64,000 nt of DNA from Micromonospora sp. NBC_00389 (GCF_036059255.1 NZ_CP107947.1:5084001-5148000), one strand, 5' to 3'. Counted from the stretch's first letter, positions 40,698 through 52,700 are shown. The notes: generated by a model from the sequence alone, not told the origin. Made by a program: numbers and translations.

Positions 40698-41991
40698 CGG
40701 CGCCTACCGTGAGCGTAAAGAGCGGCCGGAGCTTCTCCTCCAGTTGTCGCAGCCCCTCCTCGCGTCCGATCCGGCCGTAGAAGACCTCGGCGAGCAGCCC
40801 CCCGGCCTCGCGCTCCACTCGCGACCAGGTGCCGGTGCGCGGGGTGGCGCGCAGGTGCGGCTCGGCGTCGAGGTAGATCCGCGACGACCGAGGGGGCTGC
40901 TGCGGGTCGAGGAAGTCGGGGGAGTTGGCCACGTCGAGCCGGGACGGCACCGTGCGGCCCGACCCGGCGAGGATCCGCTGGCCCTGCCCGCCCATCGCGA
41001 ACTCGATGAACCGCCAGGCCTGGTCGTGGTCGGGTAGGCCGGCGCTCATGCAGTAGGCGTCGCTGTGCAGGATCGACGCGGGTACGCCGCCCGGCGCGAT
41101 CGGCAGCGGCGCCGCGTCCCAGGTGAAGCCGTCGATGGTGCGCAGCGTCGGCACGGCGACCCGGCTGTTGAGGTACATGCCGAGCGTGCCGCGCAGGAAC
41201 CGGGCCTCACTCGACTCGCTCTGCTCCTCGGCGTCCGGCGGCACGACGTGGTGCTTCAGTTGCAGGTCGAGGAACCAGTCGACGGCGGCGCGGCTGGCCG
41301 GGTCGCCGGTGAGGGTCAGGGTGGTCGGCTTGTCCGGGTGGTCGACCAGCTCACCCCGGTTGGACCAGACGAACGGGGCGAGCCGCGGCAGGGACGGCTC
41401 CACGCCCACGCCGTACTTCCCGTCGCCGGTCAGGGCCCGCCCGGCGGCCAGGAAGTCGTCCCAGGTCCAGCCGGCCTTCGGCAGTGGCACGCCGGCCGCC
41501 GCGAACAGGTCGGCGTTGTAGTAGACGACCAGGGAGGACATGTTCTGCGGCAGGCAGGTCAGCGTCTTGCCGTCGAACCGGAAGGCGTCCAGTGCCCGCG
41601 GGGAGAAGTCGCTCTCGTTCAGCGCCGCGCTGCGGTCGAGGTACGCCTGCGCTGGTTCGATCGCCTGCTGGGCGGCGAACTGGCCGTAGCGGCGGTAGTT
41701 GAGCAGGAACACGTCGGGTGGCTGCCCGCCAGCGAACGAGGTGGTCAGGCGGGCCATCAGATCGTCCTGGGTGGCGACGGGGGAGAGGTTGACGGGCACG
41801 TCGGGGTGGGCCTGCTCGAAGGCGGCGACCAGGCTGCGGTAGCCGGCGATCTCCTCAGCGTCGCCGAAGAGCACGACCGTGATTCCTGGCCGGTCGGCCG
41901 CGCGGTCGCCGGCGCCGCAGCCGGCCGCGTAGCCGAGCAGCAGCGCGGCGGTGATCAGGGCAACCCATCGTCGAGCGCGGACCGTGCTCAT
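40690..41991 (-). CDS. Sugar ABC transporter substrate-binding lipoprotein
   Basis: The 433-aa protein has a lipobox (YAAGC) and then the extracellular solute-binding family 1 fold: ITVVLFGDAEEIAGYRSLVAA (first 20: ITVVLFGDAEEIAGYRSLVA), VFLLNYRRYGQFAAQ, LVVYYNADLFAAAGVPLP, and FIEFAMGGQGQRI. It captures an oligosaccharide or glycerol-phosphate-like ligand outside the membrane. The ligand cannot be told from sequence. Its start overlaps the permease stop (ATGA). Confidence 0.92.
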   Translation of the reverse strand: MSTVRARRWVALITAALLLGYAAGCGAGDRAADRPGITVVLFGDAEEIAGYRSLVAAFEQAHPDVPVNLSPVATQDDLMARLTTSFAGGQPPDVFLLNYRRYGQFAAQQAIEPAQAYLDRSAALNESDFSPRALDAFRFDGKTLTCLPQNMSSLVVYYNADLFAAAGVPLPKAGWTWDDFLAAGRALTGDGKYGVGVEPSLPRLAPFVWSNRGELVDHPDKPTTLTLTGDPASRAAVDWFLDLQLKHHVVPPDAEEQSESSEARFLRGTLGMYLNSRVAVPTLRTIDGFTWDAAPLPIAPGGVPASILHSDAYCMSAGLPDHDQAWRFIEFAMGGQGQRILAGSGRTVPSRLDVANSPDFLDPQQPPRSSRIYLDAEPHLRATPRTGTWSRVEREAGGLLAEVFYGRIGREEGLRQLEEKLRPLFTLTVGAGG

Positions 41992-42842
41992 CTACGACCT
42001 CCAGATCTCAGTGCCGCTAGCGGATCGTCGTTGAGCAGGATTCGCTGAGCGAGCAGGAACACCACCACGCACGGCGCTGTCGCGACAACGCAGGCGGCCA
42101 TCAGCAGCGGCCAGTCCGTCGGGTTCAGCAGCCGCAGGAACTGCAGGCCGAGCGGGTATGTGTAGCGGTCACCGCTCTGCAGGTAGAGCAGCGGGTCGAT
42201 CAGGTTGGACCAGTGCAGCGTGAAGGCGAGCACGCCGACGGCCAGCGTCGCCGGGCGCACCTGCGGCAGCGCCACCCGGCGCCAGATCGTCAACCAACCG
42301 GCGCCCTCCAGCCGGGCCGCCCCGAGCTGGGTGTCCGGCACGCCGCCGAAGCTCCACGCGTAGAGCAGCACCAGGAAGGGGCTGCCGGCGAGCAGCGCCG
42401 GGGCCAGCAACGGGAGGTACGTGTCGACCACGCCGGCCAGCCGGAACAGCTCGAACCGGGTGGCCCACACGGCGGTGACCGGCACCAGGAGCACCGCCAG
42501 CAGGCCCAGGACCGCCCGGCGGCGGGCCACCGGCGTCAACAGCCGCAGCCCGAAGCCGGTCAGTGAGGCGACGATGACGGTCAGGGGCACGGCGACCGCG
42601 ACGACCAGCGCCGAGTTGGCCAGGTACCGGAACAGCGGGATCAGCTCCGGCAGCCGGGCGTACGCGGCCGCGGTCGGTTCGGGTGGGAGTACCTCGAAGG
42701 TGCGGGGCGGGGGCAGGCCGGCGGGTCGTAGTGAGCCGACCACCATGAACCACAGTGGTGCGGCGAAGAGCGCCGCGAACGCCGCCGGCACCAGGAACCG
42801 CCCAATGAACCGCGGGATCACGGCTGGGCCCGAGAACTGCAC
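41988..42842 (-). CDS. Carbohydrate ABC transporter permease (MalG/UgpE type)
   Basis: The GTG at 42842 is chosen because purine-rich GGAAGGG precedes it and the added 48 residues of the longer frame are low complexity. The 284-aa product has six hydrophobic helices, the MalG-type start (FAAPLWFMVVGSLRP) and the EAA loop, RLEGAGWLTIWRRVALPQV. It is the first gene of the overlapping permease, binding protein, ATPase, permease operon. No regulator gene adjoins, but a 45-bp hairpin lies 170 bp upstream. Confidence 0.88.
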   Translation of the reverse strand: MQFSGPAVIPRFIGRFLVPAAFAALFAAPLWFMVVGSLRPAGLPPPRTFEVLPPEPTAAAYARLPELIPLFRYLANSALVVAVAVPLTVIVASLTGFGLRLLTPVARRRAVLGLLAVLLVPVTAVWATRFELFRLAGVVDTYLPLLAPALLAGSPFLVLLYAWSFGGVPDTQLGAARLEGAGWLTIWRRVALPQVRPATLAVGVLAFTLHWSNLIDPLLYLQSGDRYTYPLGLQFLRLLNPTDWPLLMAACVVATAPCVVVFLLAQRILLNDDPLAALRSGGRR

Positions 42843-43011
42843 ATCCCGCCCTTCCCGTCGCCCGGCAACCGGTGGCGCGCTCGTCTCCGATGCCGCCGAT
42901 GGGCTCCGCCGGTGACCCTGGGTGACGGTCGGGTCGACCGGCGGAGGTGGTGCGGCGAACCTATGGCCGGGCGGCCGGCGCGTCATCGGGCACCTGTTGG
43001 AATCACCCGCT

Positions 43012-43056
43012 GTCCGGTCCTACGCCTGTCGAGATGCGACAGACGTAGGACCGGAC
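43012..43056. promoter_or_regulatory. Large inverted repeat in a divergent promoter region
   Basis: GTCCGGTCCTACGCCTGTCG and its reverse complement with one mismatch flank AGATG. Both neighbouring genes point away from it (ABC operon left, S15 peptidase right), so it is not a terminator. It could be an operator for both, an RNA-level switch on either leader, or a remnant repeat. Confidence 0.55.
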
Positions 43057-43196
43057 GACGATCACCTCCCGCATCTGTCCGATGACCATCCGTGAATCGG
43101 TTTCTAGGGTGCGAGGCAACTGCCGCACCGCCGGCACGTCGTCCTCGCCTGGGACGACCGGGTCCACGGCCGGTGCCGGAGATGGGGAGGAGCACG

Positions 43197-45110
43197 ATGC
43201 GAACCACAAGGAGCTGGTGGCGAGCGTCGGTGGTGGTCGTTGCGGCCATCGCCGTCGGCCTGCCGGCGGCAACCGCGACGGCGAACCCGACGGCGGGCCG
43301 GGTCAGGCCGGTCATTCAGCACGGAGTCACCCAGCCGGTGTTCGGGTATGCCGACGCGATCCGCGAGCGGGTATTCGTCACCTCCGACGTCGACACCGAT
43401 GGCGACGGCGCCCGCGACGTCGTGGCGATGGACATCATCCGGCCCAAGGCCAGCCAGGCGGGTCTGCGGGTGCCGGTGATCATGGATGCCAGCCCCTACT
43501 ACTCCACCGTGTGTCGCGGCAACGAGAGCGAATGCAAGGCCGACATCGACGGCGACGGCCTCAACGACCAGTGGCCGCTCTTCTACGACAACTACTTCGT
43601 CCCGCGCGGCTACGCGGTGGTCCTGCTCGACATGATCGGCACCAACAACTCGACCGGCTGTCCGGTCACCGGTGGTCGCGCCGACAACATCAGCGCGCCG
43701 ACCGCGATCGACTGGCTCAACGGTCGTCGGGCCGGCACCGACGCGGCCGGCACGCGGGTCGTCGCCGACTGGCACAACGGTAAGACCGGCATGATCGGCA
43801 AGTCGTACGACGGGACGCTGGCTAACGCGGCCGCCGCCAGCGGCGTGCGGGGGCTCACCACCATCGTGCCGATCTCGGCGATCTCCAGCTGGTACGACTA
43901 CTCACGCAGCAACGGCCTGGTCACCCGGGCGAACAACTACTCCGGCAGCCTCTCCAACACGGTCACCAACCCGGAGCGGCGGGAGCACTGTGCGGCGGTG
44001 CGGACCCAGCTCGGCGTCGACGGCGACGACGTCACCGGCGACTACAACGCCTTCTGGGCGGAGCGAGACTACGTCCCGCACGCGGACCGGGTGCGAGCGA
44101 GTGTGTTCGTGGTCCACGGCATCAACGACAACAACGTCCGCGCGGACCACTTCAGCAAGTGGTGGGACGCGCTGGCCGAGGAGAACGTGCCGCGCAAGCT
44201 CTGGCTGACCGGCACCGGTCACATCGACCCGTTCGACTTCCGTCGGGGTGAGTGGGTGGACACCCTGCACCGGTGGTTCGACTTCTGGCTGCACGGGGTG
44301 AAGAACGGCATCATGGCCGAGCCGATGGCCGACATCGAGCGCACGCCGGACGTCTGGGAGACCTACCGCAGCTGGCCGATCCCGGCCGTCCGGAGCACCC
44401 AGGTGTTCCTGCGCCCCGGCGACGAGGGGGCGGCCGGCGGGCTGTCGGTCCGCCCGCAGCCGGGTAAGGCGTCCCGGACGTTCCAGGACACCCCGTCGAT
44501 GAGCCAGACCAACGCGATCCGGCACCCGTCGGACCCGGCGGCGAACACGGAGAACCGGTTGGTCTTCCTCTCCCAGCCGCTGCGCAGGCCGCTGCACATC
44601 TCGGGTACCCCGATCGTCAAGATCAACGCATCGGTGAACGGCGAAGACACCAGCTTCGCCGGCCTGCTGGTGGACTACGGCACCCGGCCGCGGTTCAGCA
44701 CCTCGGGCGACGGTATTCGGACGCTGACCACCGAGGACTGCTGGGGCAACTCGGCCACCTGGGGCGGACACGCCGAGGACGCCTGCTACCGACAGACCGA
44801 GAAAACCGTCGTCACCGATTCGCAGGAGCTGGTGACCAAGGGCATCCTGGACGGCCTCAACCTGAAGTCGCCGTCCGTGACGACGCCGCTGGTGCCGGGC
44901 AAGAAGAACTCCGTCGACGTGCCGCTGCTTCCCGAGGACTACGTCTTCGCGGCTGGCAACCAGGTCGGCGTGGTGCTGCTCGGCTCGTACTCCGGCTACA
45001 GCAGCCGGGCGAAGCAGAACCGGGCCGACATCACCGTCCACTTCGACCGCAGCCGGATCGAGCTACCGATCGTCGGTGGCCGGTTGGCGGCCGTGGCCGC
45101 GGGCCTGTAA
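43197..45110 (+). CDS. Secreted Xaa-Pro dipeptidyl-peptidase (S15), second paralogue
   Basis: The ATG at 43197 is preceded by GGGGAGGAG; the in-frame start 35 codons upstream is not needed. The 637-aa product has a Sec signal ending near ATATANP, then HGVTQPVFGYADAIRERVFV as in the 8.7-kb paralogue. The nucleophile is Ser203 in IGKSYDGT, VVHGINDNNV carries the Asp region and GTGHIDP the His. The C-terminal domain has extra Cys (DCWGNS, EDACYRQ) that the paralogue lacks. It should cleave Xaa-Pro dipeptides outside the cell. A terminator hairpin follows. Confidence 0.92.
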   Translation: MRTTRSWWRASVVVVAAIAVGLPAATATANPTAGRVRPVIQHGVTQPVFGYADAIRERVFVTSDVDTDGDGARDVVAMDIIRPKASQAGLRVPVIMDASPYYSTVCRGNESECKADIDGDGLNDQWPLFYDNYFVPRGYAVVLLDMIGTNNSTGCPVTGGRADNISAPTAIDWLNGRRAGTDAAGTRVVADWHNGKTGMIGKSYDGTLANAAAASGVRGLTTIVPISAISSWYDYSRSNGLVTRANNYSGSLSNTVTNPERREHCAAVRTQLGVDGDDVTGDYNAFWAERDYVPHADRVRASVFVVHGINDNNVRADHFSKWWDALAEENVPRKLWLTGTGHIDPFDFRRGEWVDTLHRWFDFWLHGVKNGIMAEPMADIERTPDVWETYRSWPIPAVRSTQVFLRPGDEGAAGGLSVRPQPGKASRTFQDTPSMSQTNAIRHPSDPAANTENRLVFLSQPLRRPLHISGTPIVKINASVNGEDTSFAGLLVDYGTRPRFSTSGDGIRTLTTEDCWGNSATWGGHAEDACYRQTEKTVVTDSQELVTKGILDGLNLKSPSVTTPLVPGKKNSVDVPLLPEDYVFAAGNQVGVVLLGSYSGYSSRAKQNRADITVHFDRSRIELPIVGGRLAAVAAGL

Positions 45111-45118
45111 TCGGGGAC

Positions 45119-45150
45119 CCGGTGGGCGGGGCGGCGGCCCTGCCCACCGG
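45119..45150. terminator. Hairpin shared by convergent genes
   Basis: CCGGTGGGC and GCCCACCGG form a 9-bp stem, extended inside by GGG and CCC pairs, between the S15 peptidase stop and the PucR gene stop. Confidence 0.65.
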
Positions 45151-45152
45151 TG

Positions 45153-46382
45153 TCACTCCTGCGGCCGGTAGGCGCCGGTCAACCGGCCCAGCTTCAGCGC
45201 CAGGTGCAGACAGAGCCGCTCGTTTCCGTTCTTCAGGTCGGTGTCGGCCAGCTCCTCGATCCGCTGTAGCCGGTAGTAGAGCGTGGTGCGGTGCAGGCGT
45301 AGCTGCTTGGCCGTGGCGTGCGCGTTCCCGGCCAGATCCAGATAGCGCTCCAGGGTCTGCAGCAACACCGGGTTCGGCTGCTCCTGCAGCAACCGTTCAA
45401 GCCCGGGGTGCACGTCGGCGATGTCCAGGTGCCGACCCTCCATCCGCGACAGCACCCGGTATATGCCCAGCCCCGCCCACGACACCACCGGGCCGAGCGC
45501 CGGCAACCGCACGCCCACCCGGGCCGACTGCAGCGCCTCCCCGTACGACGCGATCGCCTCGGTCAGCCGGGGCCGCGGCTGCCCGACCCCGACCACGATG
45601 CGCTCCACCGAGCCGAGCCCGCGGGTCGCCTGCCGCAGGTTGTCGTCGAGCAGTTTCGCGACGACCTCGGGAGAGGGGCGCCCGGCACCCCGCTCGCCGC
45701 AGAGCAGTAGCACCCCGTGGTCGTCGCGGACCAGGTGCAGCGCCTCCCGGGTGCCGATCCACCGCCGGGTGGTGACCAGCGCCTGCTCCAGCGCCAGCCG
45801 GGCCACCTCGTCGGGCGGCTCGCCGTGCAACGGCACCAGCTGCGCGACAAGGGCGGTGGCCGGCCCGTCCCCGGCGATCAGGCCGGCCTCGCGCAGGGTC
45901 CGCACCGACTGGTCCCGGCTGGCCTCGCTGTCGGAGAGCAGGGTCCGCGCCGCCTCGCTCTCGCGTTGGGAGGCCAGCTCACCGAGGAGGTTCTCCCGGT
46001 ACAGCGCCAGCGACAGCTCGCTCATCAGACCGGTGGCGGTGATGTCCGCGTCGGCCATCGTGCCGTCGGGGTCGATGAACCAGACAAACCCCAGCAGCAG
46101 GTCCTGGTGACGGATCGGCACGCAGACCCGCGGCAGCAGGTCGAGCTCTCGCGACGCCTGCGTGCGCACGGCGGTACGGGCGTCCATGATGCCGAGGTCC
46201 CGGAACCACGCCATCACCTCCGGGGTGGTCTGCCGGCGCAGGATGGACGCCTTGCGCACGTCGTCCATCAACCCGGTGTGCTCGCTGTAGACCACCACCC
46301 GCTGACGGCGGTCCTCGATCAGCGCCGGGCGGCCCGCGTACACGGCGAGAGCGTCGACAAGGCGTTGCAGCTCCCCTTGCAT
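45153..46382 (-). CDS. PucR-family helix-turn-helix regulator
   Basis: The ATG at 46382 has GGGAGGA upstream. In the 409-aa product, residues 15-150 form a GAF-like sensor (VRKASILRRQ, VCVPIRHQDLLLGFVWFID), the middle is the PucR GGDEF-like domain (ERIVVGVGQPRPRLTEAIAS), and the C-terminus is the HTH_30 module: NAHATAKQLRLHRTTLYYRL. PucR-type proteins act as metabolite-responsive activators of catabolic genes. Its target is not evident; it is convergent with the S15 gene. Confidence 0.9.
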   Translation of the reverse strand: MQGELQRLVDALAVYAGRPALIEDRRQRVVVYSEHTGLMDDVRKASILRRQTTPEVMAWFRDLGIMDARTAVRTQASRELDLLPRVCVPIRHQDLLLGFVWFIDPDGTMADADITATGLMSELSLALYRENLLGELASQRESEAARTLLSDSEASRDQSVRTLREAGLIAGDGPATALVAQLVPLHGEPPDEVARLALEQALVTTRRWIGTREALHLVRDDHGVLLLCGERGAGRPSPEVVAKLLDDNLRQATRGLGSVERIVVGVGQPRPRLTEAIASYGEALQSARVGVRLPALGPVVSWAGLGIYRVLSRMEGRHLDIADVHPGLERLLQEQPNPVLLQTLERYLDLAGNAHATAKQLRLHRTTLYYRLQRIEELADTDLKNGNERLCLHLALKLGRLTGAYRPQE

Positions 46383-46738
46383 GAGATCCTCCCGTCGCCT
46401 CTTCACTGCGTCACCGCAGCGGTACCCCGAAGGGGCTCTGCCCGAGTCTCCCGGCGGCCCGGTGCCCACCGCGCCACAGAACGATCATGCTGGGCGACGC
46501 GGACCTTCACAACCGTCTATCGGGCCGTAGCCGGCGATTCCGGCCGTGGACGGACCTGTACGAGCTGCGCATGGGGCCAGCTGCGCCGCGCGTCATCGGT
46601 TTGAAGCGGACCTCGGCTGGCTGCCGCCGGCGGCCCGCCGACTGGTCGGTCCGACGCCGCTCACGGCCGGGGCCCTCTCCACCGGTCGGGTGACCGCTAG
46701 GCTGACCATTCCTGGCCTCGCCACCTGGAGAAACGCCC
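46383..46738. other. 356-bp divergent intergenic region
   Basis: It separates the PucR gene and the giant helicase gene and must hold both promoters. I see no clear repeat or operator in it, only short Arg-rich frames without support. The helicase ATG follows GGAGAAACGCCC, a good ribosome site. Confidence 0.5.
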
Positions 46739-49700
46739 ATGTCCGACAGCGTCTTCGCGCAGTTCAGCGCCGACGACGACCAGCTCGCCGTCGGGCTGCT
46801 CGTGCAGCCGGCGATCAACGCCGCCCTGGTGCACAACCGGGTGCCGTTGGTCCGTCACCTCACGCTCGTCAACCGTGGCGCGGTGCCGCTGAACGAGGTG
46901 ACGCTGACGCTGGAGTTGCTCGGCCCGGACGGTGCGCTGACCGAGCCGTGGACGCGTACGCTGACCGCCCCGTTGCGTCCGGGGGCGAGCACGAGCTGGG
47001 ACGACTTCCGGGACTTCACGCCCGACCGAGTGCTGCTGTACCGCACCGACGAGGCGTTCCCGGTCGACTACCGCCTCATCGTCGAGGCAGTCGAGGCAGA
47101 TGACAAGGCGTTGACGCTGGTTGCCCCGTCAAGAGTGTTGGCCCACAACGAGTGGTTCAACAGCCCTGCCCTGTACGACAGCCTGGCGGCCTTCGTGCAG
47201 CCGAACACCCGGGCGGTGGAGGCGGTCCTGCGGGCTGCCGCCCAGATCCTGCTCGCGCGGACCGGCTCCGGCTCGCTGCAGGGCTACCAGGAGGGTTCGG
47301 AGCGGGCGGCGCTTATCGCCGGCGCCGTGTACGAGGCGCTGCGCCAACTCGAGATCACCTACCAGACCCTGCCGGCGTCCTTCGAGAACACCGGCCAGAA
47401 GGTACGGACGACAGCCGCGGTGCTCGACGGCCGGCTCGGCAACTGCCTCGACTTGTCGGTTACCTACGCCGCGTGCCTGGAGGCGGCAGGGCTGCACCCG
47501 CTCATCTTCATCACCGACGGGCACGCCTTCGGCGGCTTCCTGCTGGAGGAAGAGCGGCTGGGCTCGGCCGCGGTCATCGAGAGCAACCTGCTGATCTCGA
47601 TGGTGGACTCCGGCCGGGCGGTGCCGGTCGAGCTGACCCGCATCGGGCCGGGCGCGCAGTCGGCGGCCTTCACCGAGGCGGTGCAGGCTGGCCTCGGCCA
47701 CTTCCGTAGCCAGGGGCAGCGGCCGCAGGGCGTCGTCGACGTACACCTGGCCCATCGCTCGGGGATCCGCCCGCTGCCGTCAGCCGACGAATTGGTCACC
47801 ACGACGCTGGTCAAGGAATCGACCGCCGACGCAGGGGCGTCCCTCGACCTTCCGCCCGGCGTTGCCGCCGCGAAGCTGCGCCAGCTCGCCGACGACGGTG
47901 ACGAGGTGCCGCAGCAGTCCGACGGTTCGCCGGCGCGCGTCCAGCAGTGGAAGAAGTCGCTGCTCGACCTGAGCCTGCGCAACCCACTGCTCAACCTGCC
48001 CAAGCGTGGCCGCGGCCTGGACCTGCACGTGCCGGCGGGTGCCCTGGCCCTGCTCGACGACCTCATCCACGACGGCCGTCAGGTGCAGGTTATCCCGCAG
48101 GACGCCATCAGCCACGTCCACGAGCTGGCCGGGGCACGTCGGGCGCAGGACCTCGACGCCGAAATTCTCACCCGGGAACTGCGCACCGACCGTCGGGTCT
48201 ACGGCGCGGTCACCGACGCCCGCTACAAGACGGCGATGCGGGCGCTGCAGCGCGAGGCGCGCACGATGGAGCAGGAGACCGGCAGCAACTACCTCTACCT
48301 GACCATCGGCACCCTGGTGCACACCAAGACGACCGGGGGAGAGGCGTACGCGCCGCTGTTCCTCCTACCGGTGCGCATCGAGGGCGGCAGCGGCCGTCGC
48401 CCGTACGCGATGGTCATCGACGGCACCGAGGTCGCCAGCCCGAACTACTGCCTGATCGAGTGGCTGCGGGTCAAGCACAGCGTCCGGATCCCGGCGTTGG
48501 AACAGCCGGTCCTCGACGAGCACGGCATCGACATCGCCAAGACCCTGGCCGCGATCAACACCGGCCTGCTCGACAACCGGCTCAACTACCGCATCGACGA
48601 GACCGCCAGCCTCCGGCTGCTGCAGTTCTCCACCTTTCAGATGTGGCGGGACCTCACCGACCACTGGCCCCGGTTCATGGAGAACCCGGTCGTCCGGCAC
48701 CTGGTCGAGTCGTCCGGCGCCACGTTCGACGACCCGGCTCGCCCCGAGCACGACGTCGATGTCGCTGTCGACGAGGCGGACCTGCACCTGCCCATCCCCG
48801 CCGACGGGTCGCAGATGCAGGCCATCGTGCGCGCCGAGCGCGGCCACTCCTTCGTCCTGGAGGGCCCGCCCGGCACCGGCAAGTCTCAGACCATCACCAA
48901 CATGATCGCCCGGGCGGTCAGCGCCGGCCGGTCGGTGCTGTTCGTCGCCGAGAAGCAGGCCGCGCTGGAGGTGGTGAAGCGCCGCCTCAAGCAGATCGGC
49001 CTCGGGCCGTTTGCGCTCGACCTGCACGGGCGCAAGCAGTCCCTCAACGCGATCCGCCAACAGCTGCGCGATGCCCTCGACCAGTACGACCAGGGCGGCG
49101 ACGGCACCTGGACGGCCGTCGAGACCGCCTACCGGACCCGGCTCGCCCCACTGACCGAGTACCCGGCTCAGGTGCACACCACCAACCCCGTCGGGATGTC
49201 GCTCTGGTCGGCCTACGAGCAGGTCCTGGCGTACGGAGACGGCCCGGTCGCCCCCATTCCGGTGAGCTACCTGCACGCGCCCGCCGAGGCACGCGCTCGG
49301 GTCGAGACAACCCTGCGGGAGTTCCCAGCGGCCGCCCGCTCGGCGCGGATCCGGGCCGCGCACCCGTGGGCGCTCGGCGGATGCCGCAACCTCGACGGGC
49401 TGCACGGCGCCGCCGTCACCGAGATCGCCGCTGAGCTCGAACGTCTCCGTGCCGACCTCGCCACCCACCCGCACCTGGTCGAGCTGCTGCGGACGCTGCC
49501 CGCCCCGGAGACCGTGAGCGAGCTGCAGGCGGGCGCCTGGCTCGCCGTACGCGGAATGTTGCCGGACCGGCAGACCACCCTGCACGCCAGCGACCGACGG
49601 TGGGACGAGGCGATTGCCCGGCTCCAGGCGGACCTGGCGGCCTTCCGGCAGGGCTTCGCCGGTGAGCTCGCCACCTTCCGGCCGGACGTGTTCGCCCGCC

Positions 49701-52700
49701 CGGAGTTGACCGCCTGGCACGGTGAGGCCCAGGAGGCGGCGAAGAAGCTGCTCGGCAAGCGCAAGCGCCGGCAGGCCATCGTGGATCGGCTGGCGGTGCA
49801 CCTGGTTGCCGGTGCGACGCTCGACGTCGATCGGGTGGAGGTTGCCACCGGTCGGCTGGTGGCCGCCCAGGCGCAGGCGGTCGCGCTCCACCAGCATGTT
49901 GTCGCAGTGGGCGGGCTGCGGCTGCCGCAGTGGCAGCCCACGGACCCCAACGCGCAGGAGCGGCTGACCGAGGCGGTCGAGGCGACCCGGGCCGGCCGGA
50001 CGCTCCTGGCCCGGCACCCGCAGGCCTGGGAGCTGTTCCACAGCGGGTTCACCGACGTCGGCGCGACCCTTCTCGACCGGTTCGCCTCGCGGTGGCGAGC
50101 CTGGCGCGGGGTGCTGCGCTCCGCCGGGCCGGAGCTGACCCTGTGGGCCGCCGGTTCACACTGGGTCGACGCCTGGCAGCGCGACGGCGCGGCCTGGCTG
50201 CACGAGTTGCAGAGCGAGGAGCTGTTCCCGCTGCGCCGATGGGCGACCGTCCTCGCCCACGCCGACGTGCTCGCCTCGGCCGGCCTCACCGACTATCGGG
50301 ACCAGCTGCTGCGCGCCGAGGTGCCCGCGCAGCTCGCTGAGGAGGTCTATCGGCGGGGAGTCGCAACGGCGTCCCTCGCCGAGCGGGTACGCGCCGGCGG
50401 CCTGCAGTACTTCGACCCGGAGCTGCACGACGACGAGATCAGCCAGTTCGAGGCGGCCGCCGGTGAGCTGCGGTCCGCGCTGCCGACGCAGCTGCCGTCG
50501 GTGCTGGTCCGTCGCCGCCCCTTCAGCCCGACCGACCGGCGTGGCCGCTTCGCCGACTTCGCTGCGGAGCTTCGCCGCAAGCGGGGCGGCAGGTCCTTCC
50601 GGGAGCTGTTCGAGCAGTACCCGGACGCAGTGCTCGCACTGACCCCGTGCGTGCTGGTCAGCCCCGCGTCCGCGGCGAACTTCCTGGCACCGGGGAGCCA
50701 ACGCTTCGACCTTGTCATCTTCGACGAGGCCTCGCAGATCCGCGTGGCGGAGGCGATCGGCGCGATGGGCCGGGGCAGTGCCGTGGTGGTGGTCGGCGAC
50801 TCCCGGCAGATGCCGCCGAGCAGCATCATGCAGGCCAGCCACACCGTGGACGAGGTCGACGAGGGCAACGGCCCGGTGCCGGAGGACCTGGAGAGCATCC
50901 TCAGCGAGGCCGTCGAGTCAGGGCTGCCGCAACGGTGGCTGTCCTGGCACTACCGGAGCCACGATGAGTCACTCATCGCCTTCTCGAACCGCTACTACTA
51001 CGACAACAAACTCTCCAGCCTCCCGTCGCCCGGTGCCACGAGCACCGCGGGTGTCACCTGGCGGCGCGTCGACGGCCAGTACGACCGGGGCGGATCACGG
51101 ACCAACGAGGTCGAGGCGCGGGCGATCCTCGCGGACATCACCCGGCGGTTGCACGACCCGACGACCGCCACCCAGTCCGTCGGCGTGGTCACCTTCAACA
51201 TCCAGCAGCGGGACCTCATCCTCAACCTGCTTGAGGAGAGCGTCGACCCGATAATCCGCGAGCATCTTTCCGGTGCGGTCGCGGAGCCGATCTTCGTCAA
51301 GAACCTGGAGAACGTGCAGGGCGACGAGCGGGACGTCGTCCTGTTCTCCCTGGCCTTCTCCACCAACCCGGAGACCGGCCAGCTCCCGCTGAATTTCGGT
51401 CCGCTCAGCCAGGCGGGCGGCGAGCGGCGGCTCAACGTGGCCATCACCCGCGCCCGCCGCCAGGTCGTCCTGTATTCGTCCTTCGACCCGTCGGACATCG
51501 ACCTGTCCCGTACGTCCGCGCTGGGCACGCAGCACCTGCGGGCGTACTGCGAGATGGCCGCCGCCGGTGCGGACCGTCTGGGTGACCTGGCCACCGACCG
51601 CACCGAGCGGCGCAGTCGGATTCGCGAGGAGGTGGCCGCGGCGCTGCGCGACCGCGGCCACGAGGTCCGCACCTCACACGGCCTCTCCGACTTCACCGTG
51701 GACCTCGCCGTCCGCATGCCAGGGGCGCCGCGGTGGCAGGTGGCCGTCATGCTCGACGGCCCCGACTGGAGCGCCCGCCCGACGGTGGCGGACCGGGACT
51801 CGGCGCCCGCGCTGCTTCGTACGATCATGGGCTGGCCGGAGGTGGTGCGGTTCTGGCTGCCGGCGTGGATCCACGACCGGTCGGCGCTGCTCGACCAGGT
51901 CGACGAGGCGGTCACCCGAGCCGAGGCCCCCGCGACAGCCGAACCGGAGCCCGAGCCGGAAGAGGCGCAACACGGCGAGATCGAGCTGTCGCAGCCGCGC
52001 GCCGCAACGGACATCGAGCCGTCGCCGTCGCGCCCGGCGCGGGACGCCGAGTTGCCACAGTCGCGCCTCGCCGCGGACGAGGAGCCCCTCCGGGGCGCGT
52101 CGTTGGCGCCCGTCACCGGACTCGCCGCCGTGTCCGCACCGCCTTCGGTGACGGTCGCGCCCGCGAGAGCGTCAGGCACCATCACGGCGAGCCCGTTCGT
52201 TCCGTACGTCCCGACGCCGCTCGGCGACCAGGCGGACCTCGACCTGCTCGCCACCGATCAGCGGGTACGCAGTCTGATGCGGACCGCGCTCCGCGAGATC
52301 ATCGAGGCGGAGGGACCTGTCGAGCAGCACCGGCTCGCGCGCCTGGCCCTCGCCCGGTTCGGCTTCCTCCGAACCCGTGAGGACCGCCGCACCGCCGTGC
52401 TCGCCCTCGTCGACTCCCGACGGCTGTACGCGCACCCGACCGTGAGCCGGTACGCCTGGCCCGACGGGGCTGACCCGCAGACGTACCGCGCGTACCGGGT
52501 CACCCAGGCCAGCAACGACCGGGCGTTCGAGGAGGTGCCGCCCGAGGAGGTGGCCAACGCCTTCGTGCACGTGCTGCAGCACGCGCCGAGCATGGACGAG
52601 GAGCGGCTGCTGCGCGCCGGCCTGGAGCGGCTCGGCTACCGCCGCCGTACCGACAAAATCGACAAGCTGCTCCGGTACGGGCTCCACGTCGCCCTGACCA

